37,562 bases of DNA from Pseudomonas sp. Irchel s3f7 (GTDB lineage: Bacteria; Pseudomonadota; Gammaproteobacteria; Pseudomonadales; Pseudomonadaceae), in assembly GCF_900187615.1 (NCBI RefSeq), contig NZ_FYDO01000042.1:1-37562 (forward strand), read 5' to 3'. The position numbers were made by a program, and so were the translations under genes. This document shows positions 8,642 through 17,811 of the stretch, one piece after another. Numbering within the stretch: the first letter of the stretch is position 1; each line of letters opens with the position of its first letter. The notes beneath the pieces were generated by a model. The model was not told the origin of the DNA. It worked only from the letters and a program-made list of their open reading frames with translations, and did no database searches.

Positions 8642-9580
8642 ATGACGTCGGTGAATTCCCCCCAAGCTTCCTCCCGTTTCATCAGGCTGAGCAAGGCCGA
8701 ATGCGTGCTGGTGCTGATCACTATGGTCTGGGGCGGCACCTTCCTTCTGGTGCAACATGCGATGACCGTCAGCGGTCCGATGTTTTTCGTCGGCCTGCGC
8801 TTTGCCGCCGCAGCGATCATTGTCGCCCTGTTTTCCTGGCGTCACCTGCGCCACCTGACACGGTTCGAACTCAAGGCAGGGTCATTCATTGGCGCGGCGA
8901 TCATGCTCGGCTACGGTTTGCAGACCGTCGGATTGCAGAGTATTCCCAGCAGCCAGTCGGCGTTCATTACCGCCCTGTACGTGCCCTTCGTGCCGCTGCT
9001 GCAATGGCTGGTGCTGGGGCGACGTCCGGGGCTGATGCCCAGCATCGGCATCATGCTGGCCTTTACCGGTTTGATGCTGCTGTCCGGGCCATCCGGGGCT
9101 TCTTTCAACTTCAGCCCCGGTGAAATCGCCACGTTGATCAGCGCGGTGGCGATTGCCGCAGAGATCATTCTGATCAGCACCTATGCCGGACAGGTCGATG
9201 TGCGTCGAGTGACCGTAGTGCAACTGGCCGTCACTTCGGTGCTGTCGTTCCTGTTGGTAGTGCCGACCAACGAGGCGATTCCTGACTTCTCATGGCTGCT
9301 GTTATGCAGCGCACTGGGCCTCGGCGCGGCGAGTGCAGCTATCCAGGTAGCAATGAACTGGGCACAGAAGAGCGTTTCGCCGACCCGCGCAACGCTGATC
9401 TACGCCGGTGAGCCGGTGTGGGCCGGCATCGTCGGGCGCATTGCGGGCGAACGGCTGCCGTCAATCGCCTTGCTCGGGGCCGGGTTGATTGTCGCGGCGG
9501 TGATTGTCAGTGAGTTGAAGACCAAGGGTAAGGCCGCTGCAGACGTTGGCGAATCGCTGGAGCGCGAACGCAGTCATTAA
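8642..9580 (+). CDS. EamA/DMT-family transporter
   Basis: A 312-residue membrane protein with about ten helices in two EamA repeats. The first repeat has MVWGGTFLLVQHAM and FFVGLRFAAAAIIVALF. The second ends in LIYAGEPVWAGIVGRIAGERL followed by GAGLIVAAVIVSEL. Family members export amino acids or other metabolites. Start ATG 8642 (MTSVNSPQ) is the only start that avoids the divergent regulator gene, but its ribosome site is weak. The divergent XRE-cupin gene probably regulates it. A hairpin with a T-run follows the stop codon. Confidence 0.9.
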   Translation: MTSVNSPQASSRFIRLSKAECVLVLITMVWGGTFLLVQHAMTVSGPMFFVGLRFAAAAIIVALFSWRHLRHLTRFELKAGSFIGAAIMLGYGLQTVGLQSIPSSQSAFITALYVPFVPLLQWLVLGRRPGLMPSIGIMLAFTGLMLLSGPSGASFNFSPGEIATLISAVAIAAEIILISTYAGQVDVRRVTVVQLAVTSVLSFLLVVPTNEAIPDFSWLLLCSALGLGAASAAIQVAMNWAQKSVSPTRATLIYAGEPVWAGIVGRIAGERLPSIALLGAGLIVAAVIVSELKTKGKAAADVGESLERERSH

Positions 9581-9587
9581 CAGGATC

Positions 9588-9665
9588 AAAAGATCGCAGC
9601 CTTCGGCAGCGCCTACAGAGGGTTCCATACATCTGTAGGCGCTGCCGAAGGCTGCGATCTTTTTT
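9588..9665. terminator. Long palindromic repeat acting as probable bidirectional terminator
   Basis: Arms AGATCGCAGCCTTCGGCAGC and GCTGCCGAAGGCTGCGATCT form a near-perfect hairpin of about 31 bp. It is preceded by an A-run and followed by six Ts. The same palindrome family recurs at 20217-20282 and, broken, at 30310-30360. It sits seven bases after the EamA stop. Confidence 0.8.
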
Positions 9666-9734
9666 GGCGGACAGGAAACAATGTGAATCAGGGCTTTTCC
9701 GTCTACCGTGTAGGATTCTGCGACAGCTTGGCGT

Positions 9735-9763
9735 TTGGTGATCGGGGAGCTGGCACGTATGAT
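9735..9763 (+). promoter_or_regulatory. Candidate promoter of the mrp operon
   Basis: TTGGTG (9735-9740), a 17-bp spacer and TATGAT (9758-9763) lie about 30 bp ahead of the mrpA start. The -10 matches consensus at 5 of 6 positions; the -35 is weak. Confidence 0.45.
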
Positions 9764-9793
9764 GCTTCACAAACTTCCGCAGATTAGAAGCCT

Positions 9794-12712
9794 ATGTCCC
9801 TGATAGTTCTACTGCTTCTGCCTTTCATCGGCAGCTGTTTGGCGGCCGTGCTGCCGCACAATGCGCGTAACGCAGAATCCCTGCTGGCAGGTCTGATCGC
9901 CTTGATCGGTACCGTCCAGGTCGCGTTCCTGTACCCGCAGATTGCCGACGGCGGCGTGATTCGCGAAGAATTCTTCTGGCTGCCCAGCCTGGGCTTGAAC
10001 TTCGTCCTGCGCATGGACGGCTTCGCCTGGCTGTTTTCGATGCTGGTGCTGGGCATCGGCACACTGGTGTCGTTGTACGCCCGCTACTACATGTCGCCGG
10101 ACGATCCGGTGCCGCGCTTCTTTGCGTTTTTCCTCGCCTTCATGGGCGCCATGCTCGGGCTGGTGATCTCCGGCAACCTGATCCAGATCGTGTTTTTCTG
10201 GGAGCTGACCAGCCTCTTCTCGTTCCTGTTGATCGGCTATTGGCACCATCGCGCTGATGCACGTCGCGGTGCCTACATGGCACTGATGGTCACCGGCGCG
10301 GGCGGTTTATGCTTGCTGGCGGGGGTCATGATCCTCGGCCATGTGGTCGGCAGCTATGACCTGGACAAGGTCCTGGCCGCCGGCGACCTGATTCGTGCCC
10401 ATGCCCTCTACCCCATTCTGCTACCCCTGATCCTGATCGGCGCCTTGAGCAAAAGTGCGCAATTCCCCTTCCACTTCTGGCTGCCCCACGCGATGGCCGC
10501 GCCGACGCCCGTCTCGGCGTATCTGCACTCGGCGACCATGGTCAAGGCCGGGGTGTTTCTACTCGCGCGGCTATGGCCGTCGCTTTCGGGCAGTGAAGAA
10601 TGGTTCTACATCGTCAGCGGCGCCGGTGCCTGTACGCTGTTGCTCGGCGCGTATTGCGCGATGTTCCAGAACGACCTCAAGGGTCTGCTCGCGTACTCGA
10701 CCATCAGCCACCTAGGCCTGATTACCCTGCTGCTTGGCCTGAACAGCCCACTGGCCGCCGTCGCGGCGGTGTTCCACATCCTCAACCACGCCACCTTCAA
10801 AGCCTCGCTGTTCATGGCGGCCGGCATCATCGACCATGAAAGCGGTACACGTGACATTCGCAGGCTCAGTGGCCTGTACAAGCTGATGCCGTTTACCGCG
10901 ACCCTGGCCATGGTCGCCAGCGCCTCGATGGCCGGGGTGCCCTTGCTCAACGGCTTCCTGTCGAAAGAAATGTTCTTCGCCGAAACCGTGTTCATCAACG
11001 CCACCCGCTGGGTCGAATTGAGCTTGCCGATTGTGGCGACCATCGCCGGCACCTTCAGCGTGGCCTACTCCCTGCGCTTCACCGTGGACGTTTTCTACGG
11101 CCCGACCGCGACCGACCTGCCACACACACCCCACGAACCACCGCGCTGGATGCGTGCACCGGTTGAGCTGCTGGTGTTGACGTGCCTGATCGTCGGGATT
11201 TTTCCGGCACAAGTGGTCGGTCCGTTGCTCGCTGCCGCCGCGCAACCGGTGGTCGGCGGTACGCTGCCGGAGTACAGCCTGGCCATCTGGCACGGATTGA
11301 ACGCTCCGATGATCATGAGTCTGATCGCGCTGGGCTGCGGCACCCTGCTTTATCTGCTACTGAGCAATCAGCTCAAGCGCGGCCGCTTCAACGGTCCGCC
11401 ACTGATAGGCCGCCTGGACGGCAAGCGTCTGTTCGAACGCAGCCTTGTGGTGATGATGCGTCTGGCCCGTCGCCTGGAGCGGCACCTGGGCACCCATCGC
11501 CTGCAGGCCCAGTTGTTTTTGGTCGTGCTTGCGGCGGTGCTGGCCGGGCTCATCCCGATGCTGCACAGCAGCCTGGTTTGGGGCGACCGACCGAAAATCC
11601 CGGGTTCGATCGTCTTCGTCACGCTGTGGTTGCTGGCAATCGTCTGTGCGCTGGGCGCAGCGTACCAGGCCAAGTATCACCGGCTTGCGGCCCTGACCAT
11701 GGTCAGCGTCTGCGGCCTGATGACCTGCGTCACCTTCGTGTGGTTCTCGGCGCCGGACCTGGCGCTGACGCAACTGGCGGTCGAAGTGGTGACCACCGTG
11801 TTGATCCTGCTGGGCTTGCGCTGGTTGCCGCGACGAATTGAAGAAGTTTCGCCGCTGCCCGGCAGCCTGCGTCGCGCCCGGGTGCGGCGCATCCGCGACT
11901 TGCTGCTGTCGACGGCCGTCGGCGTGGGCATGGCACTGCTGTCCTATGCAATGCTGACGCGCCAGACGCCCAACGATATTTCTTCGTTCTACTTGAGTCG
12001 CGCCCTCCCCGAGGGTGGCGGCAGCAACGTGGTCAACGTGATGCTGGTGGATTTCCGTGGTTTCGACACCCTCGGCGAAATCACCGTACTGGTCGCCGTG
12101 GCCCTGACCGTGTTCGCCCTGCTGCGTCGCTTCCGCCCACCGAAAGAAAGCCTCCAGTTACCGGCCCAACAACGCTTGCTCGCCCCGGACGTGGTCACCG
12201 ACCTGGTCAACCCGCGCCACGCCAGCGACACCGCGCTCGGCTTCATGATGGTGCCTGCGGTGCTGGCGCGCCTGCTGTTGCCGGTTGCACTGGTGGTGTC
12301 GTTCTACCTGTTCATGCGCGGACACAATCAGCCAGGTGGCGGTTTTGTCGCCGGGCTGGTGATGTCGGTCGCATTCATCCTGCAATACATGGTCGCCGGT
12401 ACGCAGTGGGTCGAAGCGCAAATGAGCCTGCGCCCGCTGCGCTGGATGGGCACGGGACTGTTGATTGCCACGGCCACAGGCCTGGGGGCGATGGTCGTCG
12501 GCTATCCGTTCCTGACCACTCATACCTGGCATTTCGATCTGCCGCTGCTGGGTGACATTCATCTCGCCAGCGCGTTGTTCTTCGACATCGGCGTGTACGG
12601 CGTGGTGGTCGGCTCGACCCTGTTGATCCTCACCGCCCTTGCCCACCAATCGGTCCGTGGACACAAAACCGCTGCCCAGCCTAAATCCGTTGCCGCCAAG
12701 GGAGCCGCCTGA
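9794..12712 (+). CDS. mrpA: Mrp Na+/H+ antiporter subunit A-B fusion
   Basis: A 972-residue inner-membrane protein, the largest subunit of the multi-subunit Mrp (Pha/Mnh) cation/proton antiporter, homologous to complex I NuoL. The proton-channel part carries the expected charged residues: Glu137 in FFWELTSLFSF, Lys220 in GALSKSAQFPFHFWLP, and Lys251 in SATMVKAG. From about residue 825 the chain becomes an MrpB domain (RLLLPVALVVSFYLFMRG, then HNQPGGGFVAGL), so A and B are fused, as is usual in Pseudomonas and other proteobacteria. It is the first gene of a tightly coupled operon, and its TGA overlaps the mrpC ATG. The complex supports Na+ efflux and alkaline pH tolerance. Confidence 0.96.
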   Translation: MSLIVLLLLPFIGSCLAAVLPHNARNAESLLAGLIALIGTVQVAFLYPQIADGGVIREEFFWLPSLGLNFVLRMDGFAWLFSMLVLGIGTLVSLYARYYMSPDDPVPRFFAFFLAFMGAMLGLVISGNLIQIVFFWELTSLFSFLLIGYWHHRADARRGAYMALMVTGAGGLCLLAGVMILGHVVGSYDLDKVLAAGDLIRAHALYPILLPLILIGALSKSAQFPFHFWLPHAMAAPTPVSAYLHSATMVKAGVFLLARLWPSLSGSEEWFYIVSGAGACTLLLGAYCAMFQNDLKGLLAYSTISHLGLITLLLGLNSPLAAVAAVFHILNHATFKASLFMAAGIIDHESGTRDIRRLSGLYKLMPFTATLAMVASASMAGVPLLNGFLSKEMFFAETVFINATRWVELSLPIVATIAGTFSVAYSLRFTVDVFYGPTATDLPHTPHEPPRWMRAPVELLVLTCLIVGIFPAQVVGPLLAAAAQPVVGGTLPEYSLAIWHGLNAPMIMSLIALGCGTLLYLLLSNQLKRGRFNGPPLIGRLDGKRLFERSLVVMMRLARRLERHLGTHRLQAQLFLVVLAAVLAGLIPMLHSSLVWGDRPKIPGSIVFVTLWLLAIVCALGAAYQAKYHRLAALTMVSVCGLMTCVTFVWFSAPDLALTQLAVEVVTTVLILLGLRWLPRRIEEVSPLPGSLRRARVRRIRDLLLSTAVGVGMALLSYAMLTRQTPNDISSFYLSRALPEGGGSNVVNVMLVDFRGFDTLGEITVLVAVALTVFALLRRFRPPKESLQLPAQQRLLAPDVVTDLVNPRHASDTALGFMMVPAVLARLLLPVALVVSFYLFMRGHNQPGGGFVAGLVMSVAFILQYMVAGTQWVEAQMSLRPLRWMGTGLLIATATGLGAMVVGYPFLTTHTWHFDLPLLGDIHLASALFFDIGVYGVVVGSTLLILTALAHQSVRGHKTAAQPKSVAAKGAA

Positions 12713-13056
12713 TGGAAGAAGTCATCGCAATCGCCATCGGCGTACTGGCCGCCTCCGGCGTCTGGCTGATCCTGCGGCCACGGACATTCCAGGTGGTCAT
12801 GGGCCTGTGCCTGCTGTCGTATGGCGTCAATCTGTTCATCTTCAGCATGGGCAGCCTGTTCATCGGCAAAGAGCCGATCATCAAGGACGGCGTGCCCCAG
12901 GACCTGTTGCACTACACCGACCCGTTGCCGCAAGCGCTGGTGCTGACCGCCATCGTCATCAGCTTCGCCATGACCGCGCTGTTCCTGGTGGTGCTGCTGG
13001 CATCCCGTGGCCTGACCGGCACCGACCATGTGGATGGCCGGGAGCCTAAGGAATGA
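12712..13056 (+). CDS. mrpC: Mrp antiporter subunit C
   Basis: A 114-residue subunit with three predicted membrane helices, homologous to NuoK. Characteristic segments are MEEVIAIAIGVLAASGVWLI, LCLLSYGVNLFIFSMG and DPLPQALVLTAIVISFAMTA; the last is the family signature. The ATG overlaps the mrpA stop (TGATG) and the stop overlaps the mrpD start (ATGA), so translation is coupled on both sides. Confidence 0.96.
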   Translation: MEEVIAIAIGVLAASGVWLILRPRTFQVVMGLCLLSYGVNLFIFSMGSLFIGKEPIIKDGVPQDLLHYTDPLPQALVLTAIVISFAMTALFLVVLLASRGLTGTDHVDGREPKE

Positions 13057-14732
13057 TGGCGATGAACCACCTGATCGTCGCACCGATCCTGCTGCCCCTG
13101 CTGACGGCCGCGATCATGCTGATGCTCGGCGAAAAGCACCGACCGCTGAAGGCCAAAATCAACCTGCTCTCCAGCCTGATCGGGCTGGGCATTGCCGTGG
13201 CGCTGCTGCAGTGGACGCAAACCACAGACGTGCCGGGGTCCATTGGCGTTTACCTGCCGAGTAACTGGCAGGTGCCCTTTGGCCTGGTGTTGGTGGTTGA
13301 TCGCCTGTCGGCATTGATGTTGGTGCTGACCGGCATCATTGGTGTCAGCGCGCTGCTGTTCGCCATGGCACGCTGGGACAGTGCCGGTTCGAGTTTCCAC
13401 GCGCTGTTCCAGATCCAGCTGATGGGCTTGTACGGGGCCTTCCTCACAGCGGACCTGTTCAACCTGTTCGTGTTTTTTGAAGTCCTGCTGGCCGCGTCCT
13501 ACGGCCTGATGCTGCACGGCTCGGGCCGGGCACGGGTGTCGTCGGGGTTGCATTACATCACGATCAACCTGTTGGCCTCGTCGCTGTTCCTGATTGGCGC
13601 GGCGCTGATCTACGGCGTCACCGGCACGCTGAACATGGCCGATCTGGCGCAGAAAATCCCGTTGGTGGCGCAAGCCGATCGCGGGCTTTTGCATGCCGGC
13701 GCGGGGATTCTGGCGGTGGCATTCCTGGCCAAGGCCGGGATGTGGCCGCTGAATTTCTGGCTGGTACCGGCCTACTCCTCAGCGAGCGCGCCAGTCGCGG
13801 CGATGTTCGCGATCATGACCAAGGTGGGCGTCTACACCTTGCTGCGTTTGTGGACGCTGTTGTTCTCCGCCCAGGCCGGCGCGTCGGCGTTTTATGGCGG
13901 CGACTGGTTGATTTACGGCGGCATGGCGACCATCGTCTGTGCGGCCATCGCGACACTCGCCACCCAACGCCTGGAGCGCATGGCCAGCTTGAGCATTCTG
14001 GTATCGGCGGGGATTCTGTTGTCGGCCATCGGTTTCGCCCAACCGAACCTCGTAGGATCGGCGCTGTTCTACCTGGTCAGCTCGACGCTGGCGTTGAGCG
14101 CCTTGTTCATGCTGGCCGAACTGATCGAGCGCTCGCGGTCGGCCAATGAACTGCTGCTGGAAGACGAAACGGAACTGCTGCCGCGTCCTCTGGAATCCCT
14201 GCATCCGCCCAAAGGCATCAACCTTGATGACGAGCAGAAAGCCGTGGTCGGCCAGGTGATTCCCTGGACCATGGCCTTTCTCGGCTTGAGCTTCATCGCC
14301 TGCGCCTTGCTGATCATCGGCATGCCGCCGCTCTCGGGGTTTATCGGCAAACTCGGCCTGCTCAACGCCCTGCTTAATCCACAAGGCCTGGGCCATATCG
14401 GGGTGATCTCGACCGCCGCCTGGGGACTGCTGGTGCTGTTGATCCTGTCGGGGCTGGCCTCGCTCGTCACCTTCTCGCGCCAGGGCATCCAGCGCTTCTG
14501 GACGCCAGCAGAGCGACCATCGCCCGTGTTGCGACGCCTCGAGTGCATTCCCATCTTCGCCCTGCTGGGCTTGAGCATCCTGCTGACTTTCAAGGCCGAA
14601 CCGCTGTTGCGCTACACCCAGGCTGCCGCCGACGCCTTGAACAACCCGCAGCAGTACGTCACGGCGGTGCTCGAAACCCGTGTCGTGCCGAACCCGCAAG
14701 ACAAGGCTGGCGCGCAGGAGGTGCAACCGTGA
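13053..14732 (+). CDS. mrpD: Mrp antiporter subunit D
   Basis: A 559-residue NuoN/M-like antiporter subunit of about 14 helices. Conserved charged residues of the proton path are visible: Glu143 in FVFFEVLLAASYG, Lys227 in AFLAKAGMWPLNFWL, and Lys257 in IMTKVGVYTLLRL. Three in-frame starts compete: 13053 (overlapping the mrpC stop), 13056 and 13062. The AAGGA at 13048-13052 is best spaced for 13062, so the protein may be three residues shorter. The end overlaps the mrpE GTG start. Confidence 0.95.
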   Translation: MMAMNHLIVAPILLPLLTAAIMLMLGEKHRPLKAKINLLSSLIGLGIAVALLQWTQTTDVPGSIGVYLPSNWQVPFGLVLVVDRLSALMLVLTGIIGVSALLFAMARWDSAGSSFHALFQIQLMGLYGAFLTADLFNLFVFFEVLLAASYGLMLHGSGRARVSSGLHYITINLLASSLFLIGAALIYGVTGTLNMADLAQKIPLVAQADRGLLHAGAGILAVAFLAKAGMWPLNFWLVPAYSSASAPVAAMFAIMTKVGVYTLLRLWTLLFSAQAGASAFYGGDWLIYGGMATIVCAAIATLATQRLERMASLSILVSAGILLSAIGFAQPNLVGSALFYLVSSTLALSALFMLAELIERSRSANELLLEDETELLPRPLESLHPPKGINLDDEQKAVVGQVIPWTMAFLGLSFIACALLIIGMPPLSGFIGKLGLLNALLNPQGLGHIGVISTAAWGLLVLLILSGLASLVTFSRQGIQRFWTPAERPSPVLRRLECIPIFALLGLSILLTFKAEPLLRYTQAAADALNNPQQYVTAVLETRVVPNPQDKAGAQEVQP

Positions 14733-15217
14733 AGCGTCTGTTTCCTGCGCCGTGGTTATCGCTGGCATTGTGGTTGTTGTGGTTGCTGCTGAATCTGTCG
14801 ATGACACCCGGCAATCTGCTGCTGGGTGGAGTGCTGGCTTACTGCGCACCGCTGATGATGCGCAGATTGCGCCCCTTGCCGGTACGCATTCGCCGCCCCG
14901 GCGTCATCCTGCATTTAATCCTGATCGTCGGTCGTGACGTACTGGTATCCAATTTCGCGGTGGCCTGGGGCGTGCTTAACGCGGGCCGCCGTCCGCCCCG
15001 CTCCCGCTTCATCAAAGTGCCGCTGGACCTGCGCGACGCCAACGGCCTCGCGGCATTGTCGATGATCACCACCGTGGTCCCGGGCACGGTCTGGTCTGAG
15101 CTGGCGCTGGACCGCAGCGTCCTGCTCTTGCACGTGTTCGATCTGGACGACGAGGCGCGGTTCATCCAGCACTTCAAGACGACCTACGAACGTCCGTTGA
15201 TGGAGATCTTCGAATGA
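14729..15217 (+). CDS. mrpE: Mrp antiporter subunit E
   Basis: A 162-residue subunit with N-terminal membrane helices (LSLALWLLWLLLNLSM, GNLLLGGVLAYCAPL) and a cytoplasmic C-terminal part with the family segment ALSMITTVVPGTVWSEL. The start is a GTG at 14729 with a strong AGGAGGT ribosome site at 14716-14722; it overlaps the mrpD stop by four bases. Readings starting upstream at 14543 run through mrpD in another frame and are rejected. It is coupled to mrpF through an ATGA overlap. Confidence 0.94.
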   Translation: MKRLFPAPWLSLALWLLWLLLNLSMTPGNLLLGGVLAYCAPLMMRRLRPLPVRIRRPGVILHLILIVGRDVLVSNFAVAWGVLNAGRRPPRSRFIKVPLDLRDANGLAALSMITTVVPGTVWSELALDRSVLLLHVFDLDDEARFIQHFKTTYERPLMEIFE

Positions 15218-15492
15218 GCCCATTACTGTCGAACGCGATCCTGCTGAGCCTGTTCCTGCTTTCTCTGGCGATGATCCTGACCCTGGTCCGGTTGTTCAAG
15301 GGGCCGTCGGCCCAGGACCGGGTACTCGCGCTGGATTATCTGTACATCGTCGCGATGCTGATGATGCTGGCGCTGGGCATTCGTTATGCCAGCGACACGT
15401 ACTTCGAGGCGGCGCTGCTGATTGCGCTGTTCGGCTTCGTTGGCTCGTTTGCTCTGGCGAAATTCCTGCTGCGTGGCGAGGTCATCGAATGA
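15214..15492 (+). CDS. mrpF: Mrp antiporter subunit F
   Basis: A 92-residue subunit with three membrane helices. The family signature is LVRLFKGPSAQDRVLALDYL followed by a helix and an EAALLIALFGFVGSFALAKF segment. It overlaps mrpE and mrpG by four bases (ATGA) at either end. Confidence 0.95.
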   Translation: MSPLLSNAILLSLFLLSLAMILTLVRLFKGPSAQDRVLALDYLYIVAMLMMLALGIRYASDTYFEAALLIALFGFVGSFALAKFLLRGEVIE

Positions 15493-15851
15493 ACATGGAA
15501 CTGTCGTTGTGGGTAGAAATCCCGGTGGCGATCCTGCTGGTCTTAAGCGGTCTCTTCGCGCTGATCGGCGCCATCGGTCTGTTGCGCATGAAGGACTACT
15601 TCCAGCGCATGCACCCACCGGCGCTGGCTTCGACATTGGGCGCCTGGTGCGTGGCATTGGCGTCGATCATTTATTTTTCGGCGCTCAAGTCCGGGCCGGT
15701 GTTGCACGCCTGGCTGATCCCGATCCTGTTGTCGGTCACCGTGCCGGTAACCACGTTGTTGCTGGCGCGGGCGGCGTTGTTCCGCAAACGCATGGCCGGG
15801 GATGATGTGCCGGCCGAAGTGAGCAGTCGGCGAACGGAAAGCGGCGGCTAG
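15489..15851 (+). CDS. mrpG: Mrp antiporter subunit G
   Basis: A 120-residue last subunit of the operon. Three membrane helices are seen, with the family signature FALIGAIGLLRMKDYFQRMH and PALASTLGAWCVALASII. The ATG overlaps the mrpF stop. A small GCCGC/GCGGC hairpin without a T-run follows the gene, before the convergent DUF3995 gene. Confidence 0.95.
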   Translation: MNMELSLWVEIPVAILLVLSGLFALIGAIGLLRMKDYFQRMHPPALASTLGAWCVALASIIYFSALKSGPVLHAWLIPILLSVTVPVTTLLLARAALFRKRMAGDDVPAEVSSRRTESGG

Positions 15852-15898
15852 TTGAGGATTTGTGTTGCCGCGATGCGGCCTGCCCGGCCACTAAACAG

Positions 15899-16336
15899 TC
15901 AGCACCAGGCCACCGCCAGCAACCCCGCGCCCAGCACCACACACAGCGGCGAGTAAACCCAGCTATCGAGCTGGGCAAACTTCGAGCCCTTGATCTCTTT
16001 GAAAAAACCCACCAGCTCCGAATCACCGATGGCCCTGGCGAACAGCATCACCGCAATCGCACTGATCAACCATTGCAGTGCCGGGTGCTGTACCTGCGGC
16101 AACCACCAGCCAACGCGCAAACACACGACAATGGCAATCAACAGCAGACACGCCGCGACACCCAGCGTGATCCAGCCTCGCGGCTTAAAGGCCGGCCGTA
16201 AGCGCATCCCGCCCTCCACCGGTACTTGCGGCACCGCAGCCACTGCCGCCCACTCGCCACCCATCGCCCAATACACATGCATCAGGCTGATCGTGGCAAA
16301 CGTCGTCACCAGCCATTGTGCCAATACCAAGGTCAT
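15899..16336 (-). CDS. DUF3995-type small membrane protein
   Basis: A 145-residue integral membrane protein of about four helices (TLVLAQWLVTTFATISLMH, ITLGVAACLLLIAIVVC, LQWLISAIAVMLFARAIGD and a C-terminal helix). The pattern HVYWAMGGEW followed by a proline-rich stretch fits the DUF3995 family, whose function is unknown. Start 16336 has an AAGGAAG ribosome site at good spacing. It faces mrpG tail to tail. Confidence 0.8.
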   Translation of the reverse strand: MTLVLAQWLVTTFATISLMHVYWAMGGEWAAVAAVPQVPVEGGMRLRPAFKPRGWITLGVAACLLLIAIVVCLRVGWWLPQVQHPALQWLISAIAVMLFARAIGDSELVGFFKEIKGSKFAQLDSWVYSPLCVVLGAGLLAVAWC

Positions 16337-16407
16337 TTTCAGGCTTCCTTGAAAAGGGTCTGAACAAACATCCTAGTCGGCATTTGGTGAAGCGCACGAC
16401 CGATTGG

Positions 16408-16451
16408 CGGTGACGTCGTTTGGGCTGACCATTGGTTGTGCGATGTCACCG
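16408..16451. other. Inverted repeat downstream of the betaine-binding gene
   Basis: Arms CGGTGACGTCG (16408-16418) and CGATGTCACCG (16441-16451) match at 10 of 11 positions around a 22-bp loop. There is no T-run, so a standard terminator is doubtful. It lies between the binding-protein stop and the DUF3995 start and could serve either. Confidence 0.4.
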
Positions 16452-16472
16452 CCCCCACATCCGGACGCTGAA

Positions 16473-17489
16473 TCACTTCATCCCGGCCGCGACCTTGTCC
16501 GCCACATCCTTGGGCAGCCACGCTTGCCAGACCTCCGGATATTTGTTCATGAATGCTTCCGCAGCCTGACGCGGTGGTGTGTGTTTTTCACTCATCTCGG
16601 CCAGCGCCTTGTTCAACGGATCAATTGGAAAATCGACTTTGCTGAAGAACTCGACAATCTGCGGATACTGCTTCTGGAATGGCGTGGACACGCCGATGGA
16701 CAACTTCGAGGCCAGCGAACGGGTCGGCAGGGGATTGGGATTGTCGGCGTCGGTCAGGGTCTTCCAGGCTTCGGCGTCGAACGGTGGTTCTTCCAGCTGG
16801 ATCAGCTTGAAACGACCGAGCAACGGTGTGGGTGACCAATAGTAGAACAACACCGGTTTCCCACGGCGGATTGACGAAGTGATCTCAGCGTCCAGCGCCG
16901 CGCCGGAACCACTGCGGAAGTTCACGTAGCTGTCGTCCAGCTTGTAGGCCTTGAGCTTCTGCTTGTTGACCACTTCCGAAGTCCAGCCGATGGGGCTGTT
17001 GAGGAAGCGTCCTTTGTTAGGCGCCTCCGGGTCTTTGAACACGTCCTTGTAGCGCGGCAGGTCGCTGACACTGCGCAGGTCCGGCGCCATTGGCTTGATG
17101 CCCTTGGCCGGGTCACCCTTGATCACATACTCCGGCACCCACCAGCCTTCGGTAGCGCCCTTGACCGTGTCGCCAAGACTCACGACTTTACCTTCGGCCT
17201 CCGCCTTGACCCAGACCGGACTGCGACCGGCCCACTCTTCGCCGATGACCTGAATGTCATTGTTCGCCAGCGCGGTTTCCAGGGTAATGGTGGTGCCCGG
17301 CAAGGTGTCTGTGGGCAGGCCGTAGCCCTTCTCGACGATGATGCGCAAGACATCGGTAATCAGGCTGCCGCTTTCCCAGTTCAGGTCGGCGAAGTGAATC
17401 GGCGCCTGGGCGGCGAACACCTGGACGGGAGCCGCCAACAACCCGAAAGTGGCGGCGACCGCGGTCAGCAACCGTCGAAATCCGTTCAT
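16473..17489 (-). CDS. Glycine betaine/choline-type ABC substrate-binding protein (orphan)
   Basis: A 338-residue periplasmic binding protein of the OpuAC/ProX family. A classical signal peptide (FRRLLTAVAATFGLLAAP, cleavage after VFA at residue 26) is followed by IHFADLNWESGSLITDVL and the ligand-region segments QVIGEEWAGRSPVW and ATEGWWVPEYVIKG, whose tryptophans fit the aromatic cage for quaternary amines. ATG 17489 has an ACGAGGTG ribosome site; the reading from 17513 lacks one. No permease or ATPase gene is adjacent, as seen for solitary binding proteins (BetX/CaiX/CbcX) that share one transporter in Pseudomonas. Choline, betaine and carnitine cannot be told apart here. Confidence 0.88.
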   Translation of the reverse strand: MNGFRRLLTAVAATFGLLAAPVQVFAAQAPIHFADLNWESGSLITDVLRIIVEKGYGLPTDTLPGTTITLETALANNDIQVIGEEWAGRSPVWVKAEAEGKVVSLGDTVKGATEGWWVPEYVIKGDPAKGIKPMAPDLRSVSDLPRYKDVFKDPEAPNKGRFLNSPIGWTSEVVNKQKLKAYKLDDSYVNFRSGSGAALDAEITSSIRRGKPVLFYYWSPTPLLGRFKLIQLEEPPFDAEAWKTLTDADNPNPLPTRSLASKLSIGVSTPFQKQYPQIVEFFSKVDFPIDPLNKALAEMSEKHTPPRQAAEAFMNKYPEVWQAWLPKDVADKVAAGMK

Positions 17490-17607
17490 GCTTTTGCACC
17501 TCGTGCTGTTCACAGCAATAGCAGGATGGCCTGGCAGAAGACCGCGAAGCCTCTGAATATTCAGTCATCTGACTGTAGTAGAGGTTCCTGCTTTCGAGGG
17601 GCATGGA

Positions 17608-17811
17608 TCAATTTTCGGAAGTTTCCTGCAACCGGGCCAGCTCTCTTCTGACCATGCTGGCGTATTCCGCCGGCTGCAACTTGTAAAGCTGTGACGCCAC
17701 CCAATTCAGCCACGCGCCCTGCAGAACAGCCTTCTGTTCAAACAATTGCTGCGCCTGGGCTTGGGCACTGGTCGAGTTCTGCTCGTGGAAGTCGGCGCGG
17801 TTCAGGGTCAT
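17608..17811 (-). CDS. Small protein of unknown function (67 aa)
   Basis: Begins MTLNRADFHEQNSTSAQA and is predicted to be mostly helical, glutamine- and alanine-rich, without a signal or membrane segment. ATG 17811 overlaps the TAA of the upstream gene by one base (TAATG), which favours coupled translation and a real gene. A pattern of two unknown genes made together suggests a joint role. I do not recognise the family. Confidence 0.6.
   Translation of the reverse strand: MTLNRADFHEQNSTSAQAQAQQLFEQKAVLQGAWLNWVASQLYKLQPAEYASMVRRELARLQETSEN

Noticed and set aside
8558..8854. N-terminal extension of the XRE-cupin protein
   Set aside because: It would run antisense through the EamA coding region, and has a low-complexity composition.
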